Below are positions 14,868-23,057 of a stretch of 36,881 bases of DNA, one piece after another. The stretch spans positions 1 through 36,881 of the forward strand of contig JBBRNO010000053.1 of the NCBI GenBank assembly GCA_038230275.1. Direction: 5' to 3'. Source of the stretch: JANXXV01 sp038230275. Lineage in GTDB: Bacteria > Acidobacteriota > Terriglobia > Bryobacterales > Bryobacteraceae. The first letter of the stretch is position 1; each line of letters starts with the position of its first letter. Below the pieces are notes generated by a model. It had not been told where the DNA came from, did no database searches, and was given only the letters and a program-made list of their open reading frames with translations. Made by a program: the position numbers and the translations under genes.

Positions 14868-17234
14868 TCAGCGGAAGCGAATCTCGTATTCCTTATGCGC
14901 CCCAAGTTTCACCTTGGTGGAGCCATCCTTCGCAGTGGCAAGATGCAGATCTTCGCCGTTTCTGGACACCCTTGCAATTCGTTGGCCGGCTGGTGGTCTA
15001 AGCGTTTGGGGGCCACCAAAATCCGGACGGAGCAGCGCACGGGTAGCTTTCCCACCGGTCCATTGAAGATCCACGGCAAGCGCGCCCCGTGCACGCAGCC
15101 CGTTCACTGACCCCTGGGGCCATGCTTTCGGTAACGCCGGCAAGAAGCTGATTTCACCGGCATGGCTCTGTAGCAGCATCTCTGCGATGCCTGCGGTTCC
15201 GCCCAGGTTCCCATCAATTTGAAAAGGTGGGTGAGTGTCCAGAAGATTGGGCAGAGTCGATTTCGCAAGCAACGCCACTAAGTTCTGGTGCGCAAGCTCT
15301 CCATCTTCCAAGCGCGCATAGAAGTTGATGATCCAGGCGCGGCTCCAACCGGTATGGCCGCCGCCCGCGCCCAAGCGGCGTTCCAGCGTTATGCGTGCAG
15401 CTTTCGCCAATGCGGGTGTGCCGCGCGGTGTGATCTGATTGCCGGGATGCAAAGCGAACAGATGAGACGTATGGCGGTGCCCTGGCTCGGGCTCGTCGTA
15501 ATCTACCAACCATTCCTGTAGTTGGCCGTGCTTGCCAACCTGAAAGCCGGGCAGCTTGTCGCGCGCCGCGCTCACCTTGGCGCGGAAGGCGGCATCAATG
15601 CCAAGGATCTCACTGGACTGTATGACGCGCGTGAAGAGGGCGTGTGCGATTTCCGTATCCATATAGGGGCCCATGCAGAGCTTGGCCTCTACTCCGGCCG
15701 CCGTGCGGTAACGGTTCTCGGGTGAGATGGACGGGCCGCTGATCAGACGCCCGCTTGCATCCACTGTCAGATAGTCGAGCAGGAATTCGGCAGCCTCTTT
15801 CATCACCGGATAGGCGCGCTTGCTGAGGAACACGCGGTCGCCAGTGAAATCGTAATGGTCCCATAGATGCAGGCTGAGCCACGCCGCGCCCATGGGCCAT
15901 ATTCCGGAACCGGCGCCGTCGATGGGAACGGCATCGCCCCAGATATCGGTGTTGTGGTGAAGCACAAAGCCCCGCGCGCCATAGAGAACCTTCGCCGTCT
16001 TCCGCCCTTCAGCGCGGGCGCTGTCGAGAAGATCGAAGAGCGGTTCGTGGAGTTCCGATAGATTGCACACTTCCGCCGGCCAGTAGTTCATTTCCGTGTT
16101 GATATTGATGGTGTACTTGCTATCCCACGAAGGCGCCAGCGAATCGTTCCAGATGCCTTGCAGATTTGCCGCCATGGTGCCGGGGCGGCTACTGCTAATC
16201 AACAGATAGCGGCCAAAATGAAAATACAGAGCTTCCAGTTGCGGATCTGGGGCTCCCGACTGCACACGCTGCAATCGTTCGCCGGTAGGCAAATCGGGTA
16301 CTGGCCCGGCGAGTTGAAAATCCATCTGCCGGAACAGGCGCTGATGCGCGGCGATGTGACTATAGCGGAGAATCGTTTCTGGTTTTTGCGCGGCTGCGTC
16401 CAGATATTTTGCGCACGTCGCCAGTGGGTCCGCGTCGCGAAAGTTGGTGGCGGCCGTAAACAGCAGGGTGACCGCGGTAGCTCCCTCCACGTTGAGATTG
16501 GCGCCATCGATTCTTGAGCGTCCTCCCTCAGCCTGGGTTAGCAGTTCCGCGGCGAACCGCACTCCTACTTTTCTCTCGCCGGTGTGTCGGTCGTCGCGCA
16601 CAATGGCCTGGCCTTCCATCAGCAAGCGGTCTGAGCCTTTCCCTCGCGTCGTGGCATCCTGTTCGCGCGTTAACGTGGCAACGAACGAAATGCGATTCGG
16701 CTTGTCGGCGGTCATCCGCACCACAATCACCTGATCCGTTAGCGAACAGAATATTTCCCGCGTGTACCGTGTATCTCCGGATTGATAGCTGATGCGGACC
16801 ATTGCAGTATCAAGATCCAGTTCCCGGCGGTAATCGGTGAAAGCGTTTTGGTTCGAAAACCGCAGCTGCAGATCGCCAAGAGTCTGGTAAGGTGGCATGC
16901 GTCGCGGAGTGGCGATCATCGTCCTGTCAGCCAGTTCCTCCGCCTCTTTCGGTTTGCCGGCGAATAACAGCCGCTTCACTTCCGGTAGATTCTTTGCGCC
17001 TTCCGGATTGTTTCGATCCCGCTTTTCGCCCGCCCACACAGTGTCTTCGTTCAGTTGAAAATGTTCCGTGCTTACACCGCCAAAAACCATGGCGCCCAGC
17101 CTTCCGTTGCCGATGGGCATGGCTTCATTCCATACGGCGGCGGGTTGTGTGTACCACAGGACGAGTGGTTGCTTTGTGTCCGTTGCGGCGGATAGGTGGA
17201 AGGCGAACAGGAAGGTAAGATATCGGGTCTTCAT
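14868..17234 (-). CDS. Glycoside hydrolase family 95 (alpha-L-fucosidase type), secreted
   Basis: A 788-residue protein of usual GH95 length. The N-terminus has a Sec-type leader (MKTRYLTFLFAFHLSAA) and the beta-sandwich domain opening LWYTQPAAVWNEAMPIGNG and FQLNEDTVWAG. The (alpha/alpha)6 barrel holds all four residues known to act in Bifidobacterium AfcA: Asn377 and Asn379 in TININTEMNYWP, Glu506 in SISPEN, and Asp674 in QIDGNLGGTAGIAEML. This predicts an inverting 1,2-alpha-L-fucosidase or related alpha-L-galactosidase acting on glycan ends outside the cytoplasm. The start at ATG 17234 begins the leader; a TTG at 17261 would add nine residues. It lies 75 bp after the metallophosphoesterase gene on the same strand, possibly with its own promoter (TATACT on the minus strand at 17261-17266). 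Confidence 0.95.
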   Translation of the reverse strand: MKTRYLTFLFAFHLSAATDTKQPLVLWYTQPAAVWNEAMPIGNGRLGAMVFGGVSTEHFQLNEDTVWAGEKRDRNNPEGAKNLPEVKRLLFAGKPKEAEELADRTMIATPRRMPPYQTLGDLQLRFSNQNAFTDYRRELDLDTAMVRISYQSGDTRYTREIFCSLTDQVIVVRMTADKPNRISFVATLTREQDATTRGKGSDRLLMEGQAIVRDDRHTGERKVGVRFAAELLTQAEGGRSRIDGANLNVEGATAVTLLFTAATNFRDADPLATCAKYLDAAAQKPETILRYSHIAAHQRLFRQMDFQLAGPVPDLPTGERLQRVQSGAPDPQLEALYFHFGRYLLISSSRPGTMAANLQGIWNDSLAPSWDSKYTININTEMNYWPAEVCNLSELHEPLFDLLDSARAEGRKTAKVLYGARGFVLHHNTDIWGDAVPIDGAGSGIWPMGAAWLSLHLWDHYDFTGDRVFLSKRAYPVMKEAAEFLLDYLTVDASGRLISGPSISPENRYRTAAGVEAKLCMGPYMDTEIAHALFTRVIQSSEILGIDAAFRAKVSAARDKLPGFQVGKHGQLQEWLVDYDEPEPGHRHTSHLFALHPGNQITPRGTPALAKAARITLERRLGAGGGHTGWSRAWIINFYARLEDGELAHQNLVALLAKSTLPNLLDTHPPFQIDGNLGGTAGIAEMLLQSHAGEISFLPALPKAWPQGSVNGLRARGALAVDLQWTGGKATRALLRPDFGGPQTLRPPAGQRIARVSRNGEDLHLATAKDGSTKVKLGAHKEYEIRFR

Positions 17235-17260
17235 AGGTCTGGTGCGATGGGCTACGGCCA

Positions 17261-17266
17261 AGTATA
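17261..17266 (-). promoter_or_regulatory. Possible -10 box for the GH95 gene
   Basis: On the minus strand TATACT sits 26 nt before the GH95 ATG, inside the 75-bp gap behind the metallophosphoesterase gene. The -35 region is not convincing. If real, it would allow the fucosidase to be expressed apart from the upstream gene. Confidence 0.25.
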
Positions 17267-17309
17267 ACTTTGATGAGTGAGACGGAAGCTGCGCAGAAGA
17301 ACACTAACG

Positions 17310-18140
17310 TCACTGCAATAGCAGCAGGCTTACCTCAGGACGGCAGTTGAAGCGCACACCGTGCAGATTTCCCACGCCTGTGGTGACGTGAATCTGCCGG
17401 CCATTCCATCCCTTCAATCCTTCCACGTATCGGTGGTCGTGGACTGGCGCAAAAGGGGTGCCGAAGTAAGGTAGTGAAAGTTGCCCGCCGTGTGTGTGGC
17501 CGCTTAGCATCAAGTCCCAGCGGTAATTCTGCAACCGGTCTTTTGTATCCGGATTATGCGATAGCAGCACAACCCGATTGGAAGATTGAAGTGGAAACGC
17601 GAGATTGGCCTGCATCTCACCCGACCACAGGTCGCCCAGCCCGACCAGATGGAAAGTACGCCCCTTCGCAGCTACTTCAAAGTTCTCGTTGTGAAGCAAT
17701 CTGGTTCCGCTTGACCGTACCAAATCCGCAATATTTGCCGTAGATCGGAATCCCCCATACCGGCCCGCCCATTTGCCGCCATCGTGATTACCCAACGAAG
17801 CGAACGCGGGCGCCGCGGCGGATAGACGGCGTAGTTGCCGCACAAGCCATTCGGCGTCGAAGCCCTGCTTGCTGGTAACGAAGTCGCCGGTGACACAGAT
17901 GAGGTCCGGTTTCGTTGACAGACCGGCGTCGATCGCGCGTTCAATCAAGCTCTTCGGCACAGGCGGAGACGCGTGCAGATCAGACAGGTGCAACAAACGC
18001 ACCGGTTCGGCTTGGCGGTCGGCGAAGAGCATGCATTCCACTTGGGAGAACTTCAACCATTCCGGTTCCACGAATCGGGCGTAGGCCGGGATAGTGGTTG
18101 CCACTCCGCACGCGGATATAAGAAAGGCCCGGCGATTCAT
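17310..18140 (-). CDS. Exported calcineurin-like metallophosphoesterase (YaeI-like)
   Basis: A 276-residue protein with every metal-binding motif of the calcineurin-like superfamily in order: LLHLSDLHAS (D-x-H), VTGDF, SLGNHDGG, LLSHNPD and LSGHTHGGQ. The family cleaves phosphodiesters with two metal ions; the YaeI-like branch is often assigned to lipid or cell-wall phosphoesters. The leader MNRRAFLISACGVATTIPAYA has a twin arginine and also an ISAC sequence that could be a lipoprotein cleavage site, so it is either a periplasmic or a membrane-tethered enzyme. ATG 18140 is chosen over a GTG at 18149 (three residues longer). It diverges from the YihY-type gene by 51 bp and may be co-transcribed with GH95. 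Confidence 0.9.
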   Translation of the reverse strand: MNRRAFLISACGVATTIPAYARFVEPEWLKFSQVECMLFADRQAEPVRLLHLSDLHASPPVPKSLIERAIDAGLSTKPDLICVTGDFVTSKQGFDAEWLVRQLRRLSAAAPAFASLGNHDGGKWAGRYGGFRSTANIADLVRSSGTRLLHNENFEVAAKGRTFHLVGLGDLWSGEMQANLAFPLQSSNRVVLLSHNPDTKDRLQNYRWDLMLSGHTHGGQLSLPYFGTPFAPVHDHRYVEGLKGWNGRQIHVTTGVGNLHGVRFNCRPEVSLLLLQ

Positions 18141-18191
18141 GGCTCCCACAATTGTCCCATTCCGAAGAGCTTAAGCTGGAATGATGCAAAC

Positions 18192-19031
18192 ATGCAGCTA
18201 TTGAAACGCATTGGGCGAATGTGTGCCCCCACAGTGTTCTATTGGATGGAAACTGAGGTGCACGTCTATGCGTTCTCCATCGCGGTAAATGTGTTGCTGT
18301 CCTTCTTCCCGTTTCTGATTGTGATGGTCTCTCTATGCCATTACATTCTGCACTGGAGAGGCGCCGAGGCGGCCATCTACCTGGCGCTGCAAGACTATTT
18401 TCCGGAGCCGCTGGGCGGCTTTATTCAGCGAAATCTGCGAAGCACGGTGGAACATCAGGGCCCGTTGAAATTCGTCTCCGTGTTTCTTCTTTTCTTCACC
18501 GCCAACGGCATCTTCATACCGCTGGAAGTGGCATTGAACCGGGCTTGGGGAGTCACCAAGAACCGCTCTTTTCTGAGAAATCAGGTGGTAAGCCTGGGTT
18601 TGATTTTCGCCTGCGGCGCGCTGGTATTGATCTCCACCGTGTTGACGGCGGTGAACAGGGATGCGCTGACTGAGATCACCGGAGCCAGCGGCAAGCTCAG
18701 CCTGTTCGCCAGTCTGGCGTTCTTCAAAGCGGCGGCGCTGCCCATGTCTATCCTGATGTTGTTTCTGGTGTATTGGATTCTGCCTAACCGGGAGCTTCCA
18801 CCGAAGCAAGTGATTGTGCCGGCAATCCTGGTTGGTATCACGCTGGAGCTTCTGAAGTACGTGAACGCACTGACCTGGCCTTGGCTGCGCGTCAAGCTGG
18901 AGCGGGAATATGGGCCGTTCGCCTATTCGGTAACCATCATCCTTTGGAGCTTTCTGGCTGCGATGGTCATTCTGGCTGGAGCCCAGTGGGCGGCACGCAC
19001 CCAAATGCTGAGGGAAACGCGGGAAACCTGA
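18192..19031 (+). CDS. YihY/virulence factor BrkB family membrane protein
   Basis: A 279-residue protein with about six membrane helices. The family pattern is clear: VHVYAFSIAVNVLLSFFPFLIVMV (first helix, A-x-x-x-x-F-F-P motif), an extracytoplasmic loop, PLKFVSVFLLFFTANGIFIPLEVALNRAWGV (the W-x-x-x-N-R-A-W element varies here to L-N-R-A-W), then four more helices ending WSFLAAMVILAGAQW. The biochemical role of the family is unsettled; older labels as ribonuclease BN are wrong. Start at ATG 18192 gives MQLLKRIG; the upstream open frame is the reverse of the neighbouring gene. The Gfo/Idh/MocA gene follows after 50 bp on the same strand. Confidence 0.88.
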   Translation: MQLLKRIGRMCAPTVFYWMETEVHVYAFSIAVNVLLSFFPFLIVMVSLCHYILHWRGAEAAIYLALQDYFPEPLGGFIQRNLRSTVEHQGPLKFVSVFLLFFTANGIFIPLEVALNRAWGVTKNRSFLRNQVVSLGLIFACGALVLISTVLTAVNRDALTEITGASGKLSLFASLAFFKAAALPMSILMLFLVYWILPNRELPPKQVIVPAILVGITLELLKYVNALTWPWLRVKLEREYGPFAYSVTIILWSFLAAMVILAGAQWAARTQMLRETRET

Positions 19032-19036
19032 TAGAC

Positions 19037-19048
19037 TTTCAATTGAAA
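19037..19048. promoter_or_regulatory. Perfect 12-bp palindrome, possible operator
   Basis: TTTCAATTGAAA stands in the 50-bp gap between the YihY-type and Gfo/Idh/MocA genes, 34 bp before the ATG. It contains TTGAAA, a near -35 hexamer, but no -10 at proper spacing. It could be a regulator site; a chance palindrome cannot be ruled out. Confidence 0.25.
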
Positions 19049-19081
19049 CGCCCTATTTACTATCCTGAGAGGAAGTCCAAA

Positions 19082-20491
19082 ATGGCAGAAAAGCGAGACC
19101 TCACGCGGCGTGAAGTCGTGCAGATGGCAGGCGCGGTAACCGTCGCTGCGGCAGCCTCTACGTTGCAGGGTGCACCCGGAATTCAGACCGTGAAGGCGGC
19201 CAACAACCAGGTGCAGTACGGCATGATTGGCACCGGCAGCCGAGGCACCTACCTGCTTCGCCATCTGAAGGGTTTGGACAACGGAAATTGCGTCGCGCTG
19301 TGCGATGTGTGGGATCCCAGCCTCAACGAAGCGGCAACTACCATTGGTACGAATCCCAAGAAATACAAGGACTATCGCGAGCTGTTATCGGATAAGAATG
19401 TCGACGCAGTGATCATCGCCACGCCTCTCTACAAGCATTTTCCGGTGACCAAGGATGCGCTGCTGGCAGGCAAGCACGTGTTTTGCGAGAAGAGCCTGGT
19501 GTTCAAGCCGGAAGAGATGGTGGAGTTGCGGGCGCTATCGAATGCGCGGCCAAAGCAGGTTTTGCAGGTTGGCTTGCAGCGCCGCTACAGCAAGTTCTAT
19601 CAGGCCGTAAAGCAGATGGTGGACAAGGGCGAACTTGGCACCGTAACCCATATTCGTGGCCAGTGGCACCGCAACACCATCGCCAAGGATCCGTGGAACA
19701 AGCCTATTCCGCCTGGCCGCACGGACAAAGAACAGAACTGGCGGAAATACCGTGAATTTTCCGGCGGGCTTACGGCTGAGTTGGGCTCGCATCAAATGGA
19801 TGTGGCCGATTGGATGTTCGGTTCGACGTTTGAGTACGTCATCGGCGTAGGCGGACAGGATTTCCTGCACGACGGCCGCGATATTTTCGACAACATTCAG
19901 TTGATTTTCAAGTATCCCAAAGGGCAGAAGTTTCTCTACAGCTCCATCACCACGAACGGTTCGCTGGACATGCTGCGGTCTGAGCGGCGCGAATTTGGCG
20001 AAGTGATTATGGGGACCGAAGGTTCCGTTCATATCACTTTGGGCGGTGACGATTTTCCGGCAACGGCTCTTTGGTTTCCGGAACCGCCGAAGCCGCAGGT
20101 TAGCGGAGCAAAGAAGGAGAACGTGAAAGCTGGCGCCACTATTGCAACCGGCTCGGCGGCCAAAGGGCTGCCCATCTTCTTAGATAAGGACCAGAAGAGC
20201 GACGCGGATTCCTTCGTTCAACGCGAGGCAAAATTCGCGCGCCGCTGGCTGGCCAATAAAGGCATCATGATGCCGGAGGAAGACCGCAATCCGGTGGACG
20301 TGGAACTGGAATCGTTCTTCAACGATACACGCACCGGTGGCCGTCCGAAGGCAGACCTGGAAGTAGGCCTGGCTGATTCGGCTGGCGTAATTCTGGCCAA
20401 CCGTGCGATGTATGAAGAGCGGCGCGTCTACTTCAACGAGATCGATAAACCAGTTACACCGGAGCAACCTGGGAAGGCGAAGAAGGCCTAG
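19082..20491 (+). CDS. Tat-exported Gfo/Idh/MocA family oxidoreductase
   Basis: A 469-residue protein. The twin-arginine leader (LTRREVVQMAGAVTVAAAA, residues 7-25) is followed by the Rossmann motif GTGSRG (50-55) in YGMIGTGSRGTYLLRHL, AVIIATPLYKHFPVTKDAL, then KHVFCEKSLVFKPEE where the family's usual E-K-P is E-K-S. The C-terminal dimerisation domain has GGLTAELGSHQMDVADWMFG with the catalytic-region His. These enzymes oxidise or epimerise sugars with a tightly bound NAD(P); Tat export of the folded cofactor-loaded protein is common in Acidobacteria and Bacteroidetes. Strong ribosome site GAGAGGAAG ends about 7 nt before ATG 19082, fixing the start. With DUF1080 nearby, a glycoside 3-oxidation role is inferred, not shown. 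Confidence 0.92.
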   Translation: MAEKRDLTRREVVQMAGAVTVAAAASTLQGAPGIQTVKAANNQVQYGMIGTGSRGTYLLRHLKGLDNGNCVALCDVWDPSLNEAATTIGTNPKKYKDYRELLSDKNVDAVIIATPLYKHFPVTKDALLAGKHVFCEKSLVFKPEEMVELRALSNARPKQVLQVGLQRRYSKFYQAVKQMVDKGELGTVTHIRGQWHRNTIAKDPWNKPIPPGRTDKEQNWRKYREFSGGLTAELGSHQMDVADWMFGSTFEYVIGVGGQDFLHDGRDIFDNIQLIFKYPKGQKFLYSSITTNGSLDMLRSERREFGEVIMGTEGSVHITLGGDDFPATALWFPEPPKPQVSGAKKENVKAGATIATGSAAKGLPIFLDKDQKSDADSFVQREAKFARRWLANKGIMMPEEDRNPVDVELESFFNDTRTGGRPKADLEVGLADSAGVILANRAMYEERRVYFNEIDKPVTPEQPGKAKKA

Positions 20492-20492
20492 T

Positions 20493-21074
20493 TTAGTAGC
20501 TGGCAGCGCCCTTATACACCAAGTCTTTCAAGGCGAACTCCGCTTCCCGGTACGGTCCTGTGATTGACGGTACGTAGAATTCGAAGTTCAACTTCTTAGC
20601 AGAATCCGGCACGTCGCGCGGAAACACGAACCGCAAATGCGGATCGGTGGAAGATGGCAGAAAGTGCATCGCCGCCGGATATCGTTTGCGCCCCATCCGC
20701 AGTGCTGTCTCCTTTTCCATGCGCTTCGATTCACTTTCATCGGTGAATGTGAACGATACCGGGACGTGTACCGCGAGCACTATGAATTTCCCAAGATTGT
20801 CCGCGGCCCAGGTAGTGTATTCTTCAGCGACGGGATCGGACTTCTTCTTCAGTCGGCTCCGCCGCTCTGCTTCGGCTTCCTGCATCGGCTTGGCGGAGGC
20901 CAGATAGACGAAAATCTGCGCCTCACCGCCAATTCTGCTGGTAAGCAGCGCCGTCTGCGCCCAGGGGGAATTGCGGAACATCAGCTCGAGATCGCCATTT
21001 GACCATTGCTGTGGTGGTTTCGCTTCCCAGAACGGCGCGGCCAGCAGCAGGAAAAGTGTCCAGAGTGAATGCAT
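20493..21074 (-). CDS. Exported protein of unknown function
   Basis: A 193-residue protein I do not recognise. It opens with a Sec signal (MHSLWTLFLLLAAPFWEA), then WSNGDLELMFRNSPWAQTA, a short basic stretch (ERRSRLKKKSDP), an alternating-strand segment FIVLAVHVPVSFTF, and a C-terminus with LRFVFPRD and KLNFEFYVPS. The strand-rich second half suggests a small beta domain. An N-terminal helix ending in S-P-W-A-x is something I associate with small exported acidobacterial proteins, but no family name can be given. The ATG at 21074 has GGGA about 9 nt upstream. Convergent with the Gfo/Idh/MocA gene (1-bp gap) and divergent from the epimerase-like gene (36-bp spacer). Confidence 0.7.
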   Translation of the reverse strand: MHSLWTLFLLLAAPFWEAKPPQQWSNGDLELMFRNSPWAQTALLTSRIGGEAQIFVYLASAKPMQEAEAERRSRLKKKSDPVAEEYTTWAADNLGKFIVLAVHVPVSFTFTDESESKRMEKETALRMGRKRYPAAMHFLPSSTDPHLRFVFPRDVPDSAKKLNFEFYVPSITGPYREAEFALKDLVYKGAASY

Positions 21075-21110
21075 GTGTATTCCCGTTTCGGTGTATGCTA
21101 CCTATCAAGT

Positions 21111-22148
21111 ATGAACGAGGTAAAGTATCGGGATCGGCGCGCGGTCCAAATTGAGAATTCGCGCATTCGTGTGACAGTGTTGGCGGAGGGCGGCCACATC
21201 GCTGAGATTCTGCATAAGCAGACGGGTATCAATCCATTGTGGACGCCGCCGTGGCCGTCTATCGAACCATCCGCTTTCGATCCTAAGAAACATACGCAGT
21301 ACGGCACCGATGCGGAAGCCCGTCTGCTGGCCGGCATCATGGGCCACAATTTGTGTCTCGATCTTTTCGGCGCGCCATCGGATGAAGAAGCGGCGGCCGG
21401 GATCACGGTTCACGGCGAAGCGTCCGTGGCAGCGTATTCCATTCGAGCGGACGGCGCGGAACTGGTTGCCAGCACCAACGCAAAGAATGCGCAGATTCAT
21501 TTTGAGCGCCGCATCGTGCTGGACCCGGATGGCAAAACGGTGCGCATCTCGGAGACGGTGGAAAATCAGTCGGCGTTCGACCGGCCCATCGCGTGGACGC
21601 AGCACGTCACTCTGGGGCCGCCGTTTCTAAAAAAAGGATCCACGCAATTTCGCGCGCCCGGAACGAAATCGAAAGTATTCGACGCCGAGTTCGGCGATGG
21701 GAAGCTGAAGCAAGGCGCGGAATTCGATTGGCCGATGGCGCCGCGAATCGATGGTGGAAAACAGGACCTGCGCATCTACACCACGGCACCTGCGTCCAGC
21801 GCCTACACCACTCATCTGATGGACCCGCACCGCGAAGAGGCGTTTTTTGTGGCCTTCGCGCCCGATTCGAAAGTGCTGTTCGGCTACCGTTGGAAGCGCT
21901 TGGATTTTCCGTGGCTGGGGATGTGGGAAGAGAATATGTCGCGCACGCAAGCGCCCTGGGGCGGGAAGACGCTGACGCAGGGAATGGAATTCGGCGCGTC
22001 TCCCATGCCGGAATCGCGCCGCAAGATGATTGAACGCGGAACGCTGTTCGGCATGCCGGGCTATCGCTGGCTGCCGGCAAAGGGCCGGGCCAAGGCGGAA
22101 TACTCGGCCTTCATCACCACCGCGAACTCAATTCCCGACGAGATCTAA
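21111..22148 (+). CDS. Aldose 1-epimerase / galactose mutarotase-like protein
   Basis: A 345-residue protein of the galactose mutarotase-like beta-sandwich type. Typical features are RRAVQIENSRIRVTVLAEGGHIAEILHKQTGINPLW at the N-terminus (the open-ring sugar pocket strand), RIVLDPDGKTVRISETVENQSAFDRPIAWTQHVTLG (the ...N-x-s-x-x-x-x-P-h-x-x-x-x-H element with the conserved His in WTQHVTLG), and a late FPWLGMWEE. No signal peptide is present, so it is cytoplasmic. It could interconvert anomers of an imported hexose or act as a sugar-binding homologue without activity. Start at ATG 21111 because the upstream frame is the reverse of the neighbouring leader; no ribosome site is visible, so the message may be near-leaderless. 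The hydrolase gene follows after 3 bp. Confidence 0.75.
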   Translation: MNEVKYRDRRAVQIENSRIRVTVLAEGGHIAEILHKQTGINPLWTPPWPSIEPSAFDPKKHTQYGTDAEARLLAGIMGHNLCLDLFGAPSDEEAAAGITVHGEASVAAYSIRADGAELVASTNAKNAQIHFERRIVLDPDGKTVRISETVENQSAFDRPIAWTQHVTLGPPFLKKGSTQFRAPGTKSKVFDAEFGDGKLKQGAEFDWPMAPRIDGGKQDLRIYTTAPASSAYTTHLMDPHREEAFFVAFAPDSKVLFGYRWKRLDFPWLGMWEENMSRTQAPWGGKTLTQGMEFGASPMPESRRKMIERGTLFGMPGYRWLPAKGRAKAEYSAFITTANSIPDEI

Positions 22149-22151
22149 ATC

Positions 22152-23057
22152 ATGTCAAGATCAATTACTTTTCTTGGGATACTTTCGCTCGCCGCATCAG
22201 GCATCGCATTCGCTCAACTCTCACCGGCGGCCACCTGGGCGGTGCAGTTCGCCAACAACTACGCCGTCACGCCGAACGTTACTTATCTGGTGGCGAACAA
22301 CTATGAAGCGAAACTGGATGTTTACGCGCGCCGCAACACCACCGGACCGCAGCCCACGCTGATCCATATTCACGGTGGCGGTTGGACCGGTGGGACGAAG
22401 GAAGCGGCACTGTCGTTCCTGATGCCGTGGTTTGAAATGGGTTGGAACGTAGTGAACGTGGAATACAGGCTGGCCAAAGTATCGCTGGCGCCGGCCGCAG
22501 TGGAAGACTGTTTGTGCGCCCTGCGATGGATTGCCGCGAATTCCAAGCAGTACAATCTGGACACCATCCGGCTGGTGGTTACTTGCGATTCCGCCGGCGG
22601 TCATTTGGCGCTCACTACCGGCATGATTCCGGAGAGCGCCGGACTGGACCGCGAATGCCCCGGCGTGCCGCTGCCGAAGATTGCGGCAATTGTGAACTGG
22701 TACGGCATCACCGATGTTGTCGATCTGCTCGACGGGCCGAATCGCAGGGCTTACGCCGTTGCATGGCTGTCCAGCAAGCAGGATCGCGACGAGATTGCGA
22801 AGCGCCTGTCGCCGTTGACTTACGTGCGTCCGGGCTTGCCTCCCATTCTGACGATCCACGGCGACGCCGACCCAACCGTGCCTTACACCCACGCACTGCG
22901 TTTGCAGGAGGCATTGGAGCGGGCCGGGGTGCCGCACCAACTGCTAACCATTCCCGGCGGAATGCACGGCAACTTCAATCCGGAAGAACGCCTGAAAGTC
23001 TTCAGCACCATCCGTGAGTTCCTGACAAAGAACAATCTTCCGGCACAAAATCCATGA
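22152..23057 (+). CDS. Secreted alpha/beta hydrolase (BD-FAE/carboxylesterase type) with altered elbow
   Basis: A 301-residue protein with signal peptide (1-21, ending AFAQ). The oxyanion loop is HIHGGGW (72-78), the acid probably Asp240 in HGDADPTVP and the base His272 in GGMHGNF. The nucleophile is Ser147, but the elbow reads T-C-D-S-A-G-G instead of the usual G-D-S-A-G-G: Cys145 (TGC) replaces Gly, a one-base change from GGC. Since that Gly allows the tight turn of the nucleophile elbow, activity may be lost or reduced. The fold fits feruloyl- or acetyl-esterases that remove side chains from plant polysaccharides. It is 3 bp behind the epimerase gene and overlaps the start of the broken SGNH esterase by 4 bp (ATGA), an operon-like packing. 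Confidence 0.85.
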   Translation: MSRSITFLGILSLAASGIAFAQLSPAATWAVQFANNYAVTPNVTYLVANNYEAKLDVYARRNTTGPQPTLIHIHGGGWTGGTKEAALSFLMPWFEMGWNVVNVEYRLAKVSLAPAAVEDCLCALRWIAANSKQYNLDTIRLVVTCDSAGGHLALTTGMIPESAGLDRECPGVPLPKIAAIVNWYGITDVVDLLDGPNRRAYAVAWLSSKQDRDEIAKRLSPLTYVRPGLPPILTIHGDADPTVPYTHALRLQEALERAGVPHQLLTIPGGMHGNFNPEERLKVFSTIREFLTKNNLPAQNP

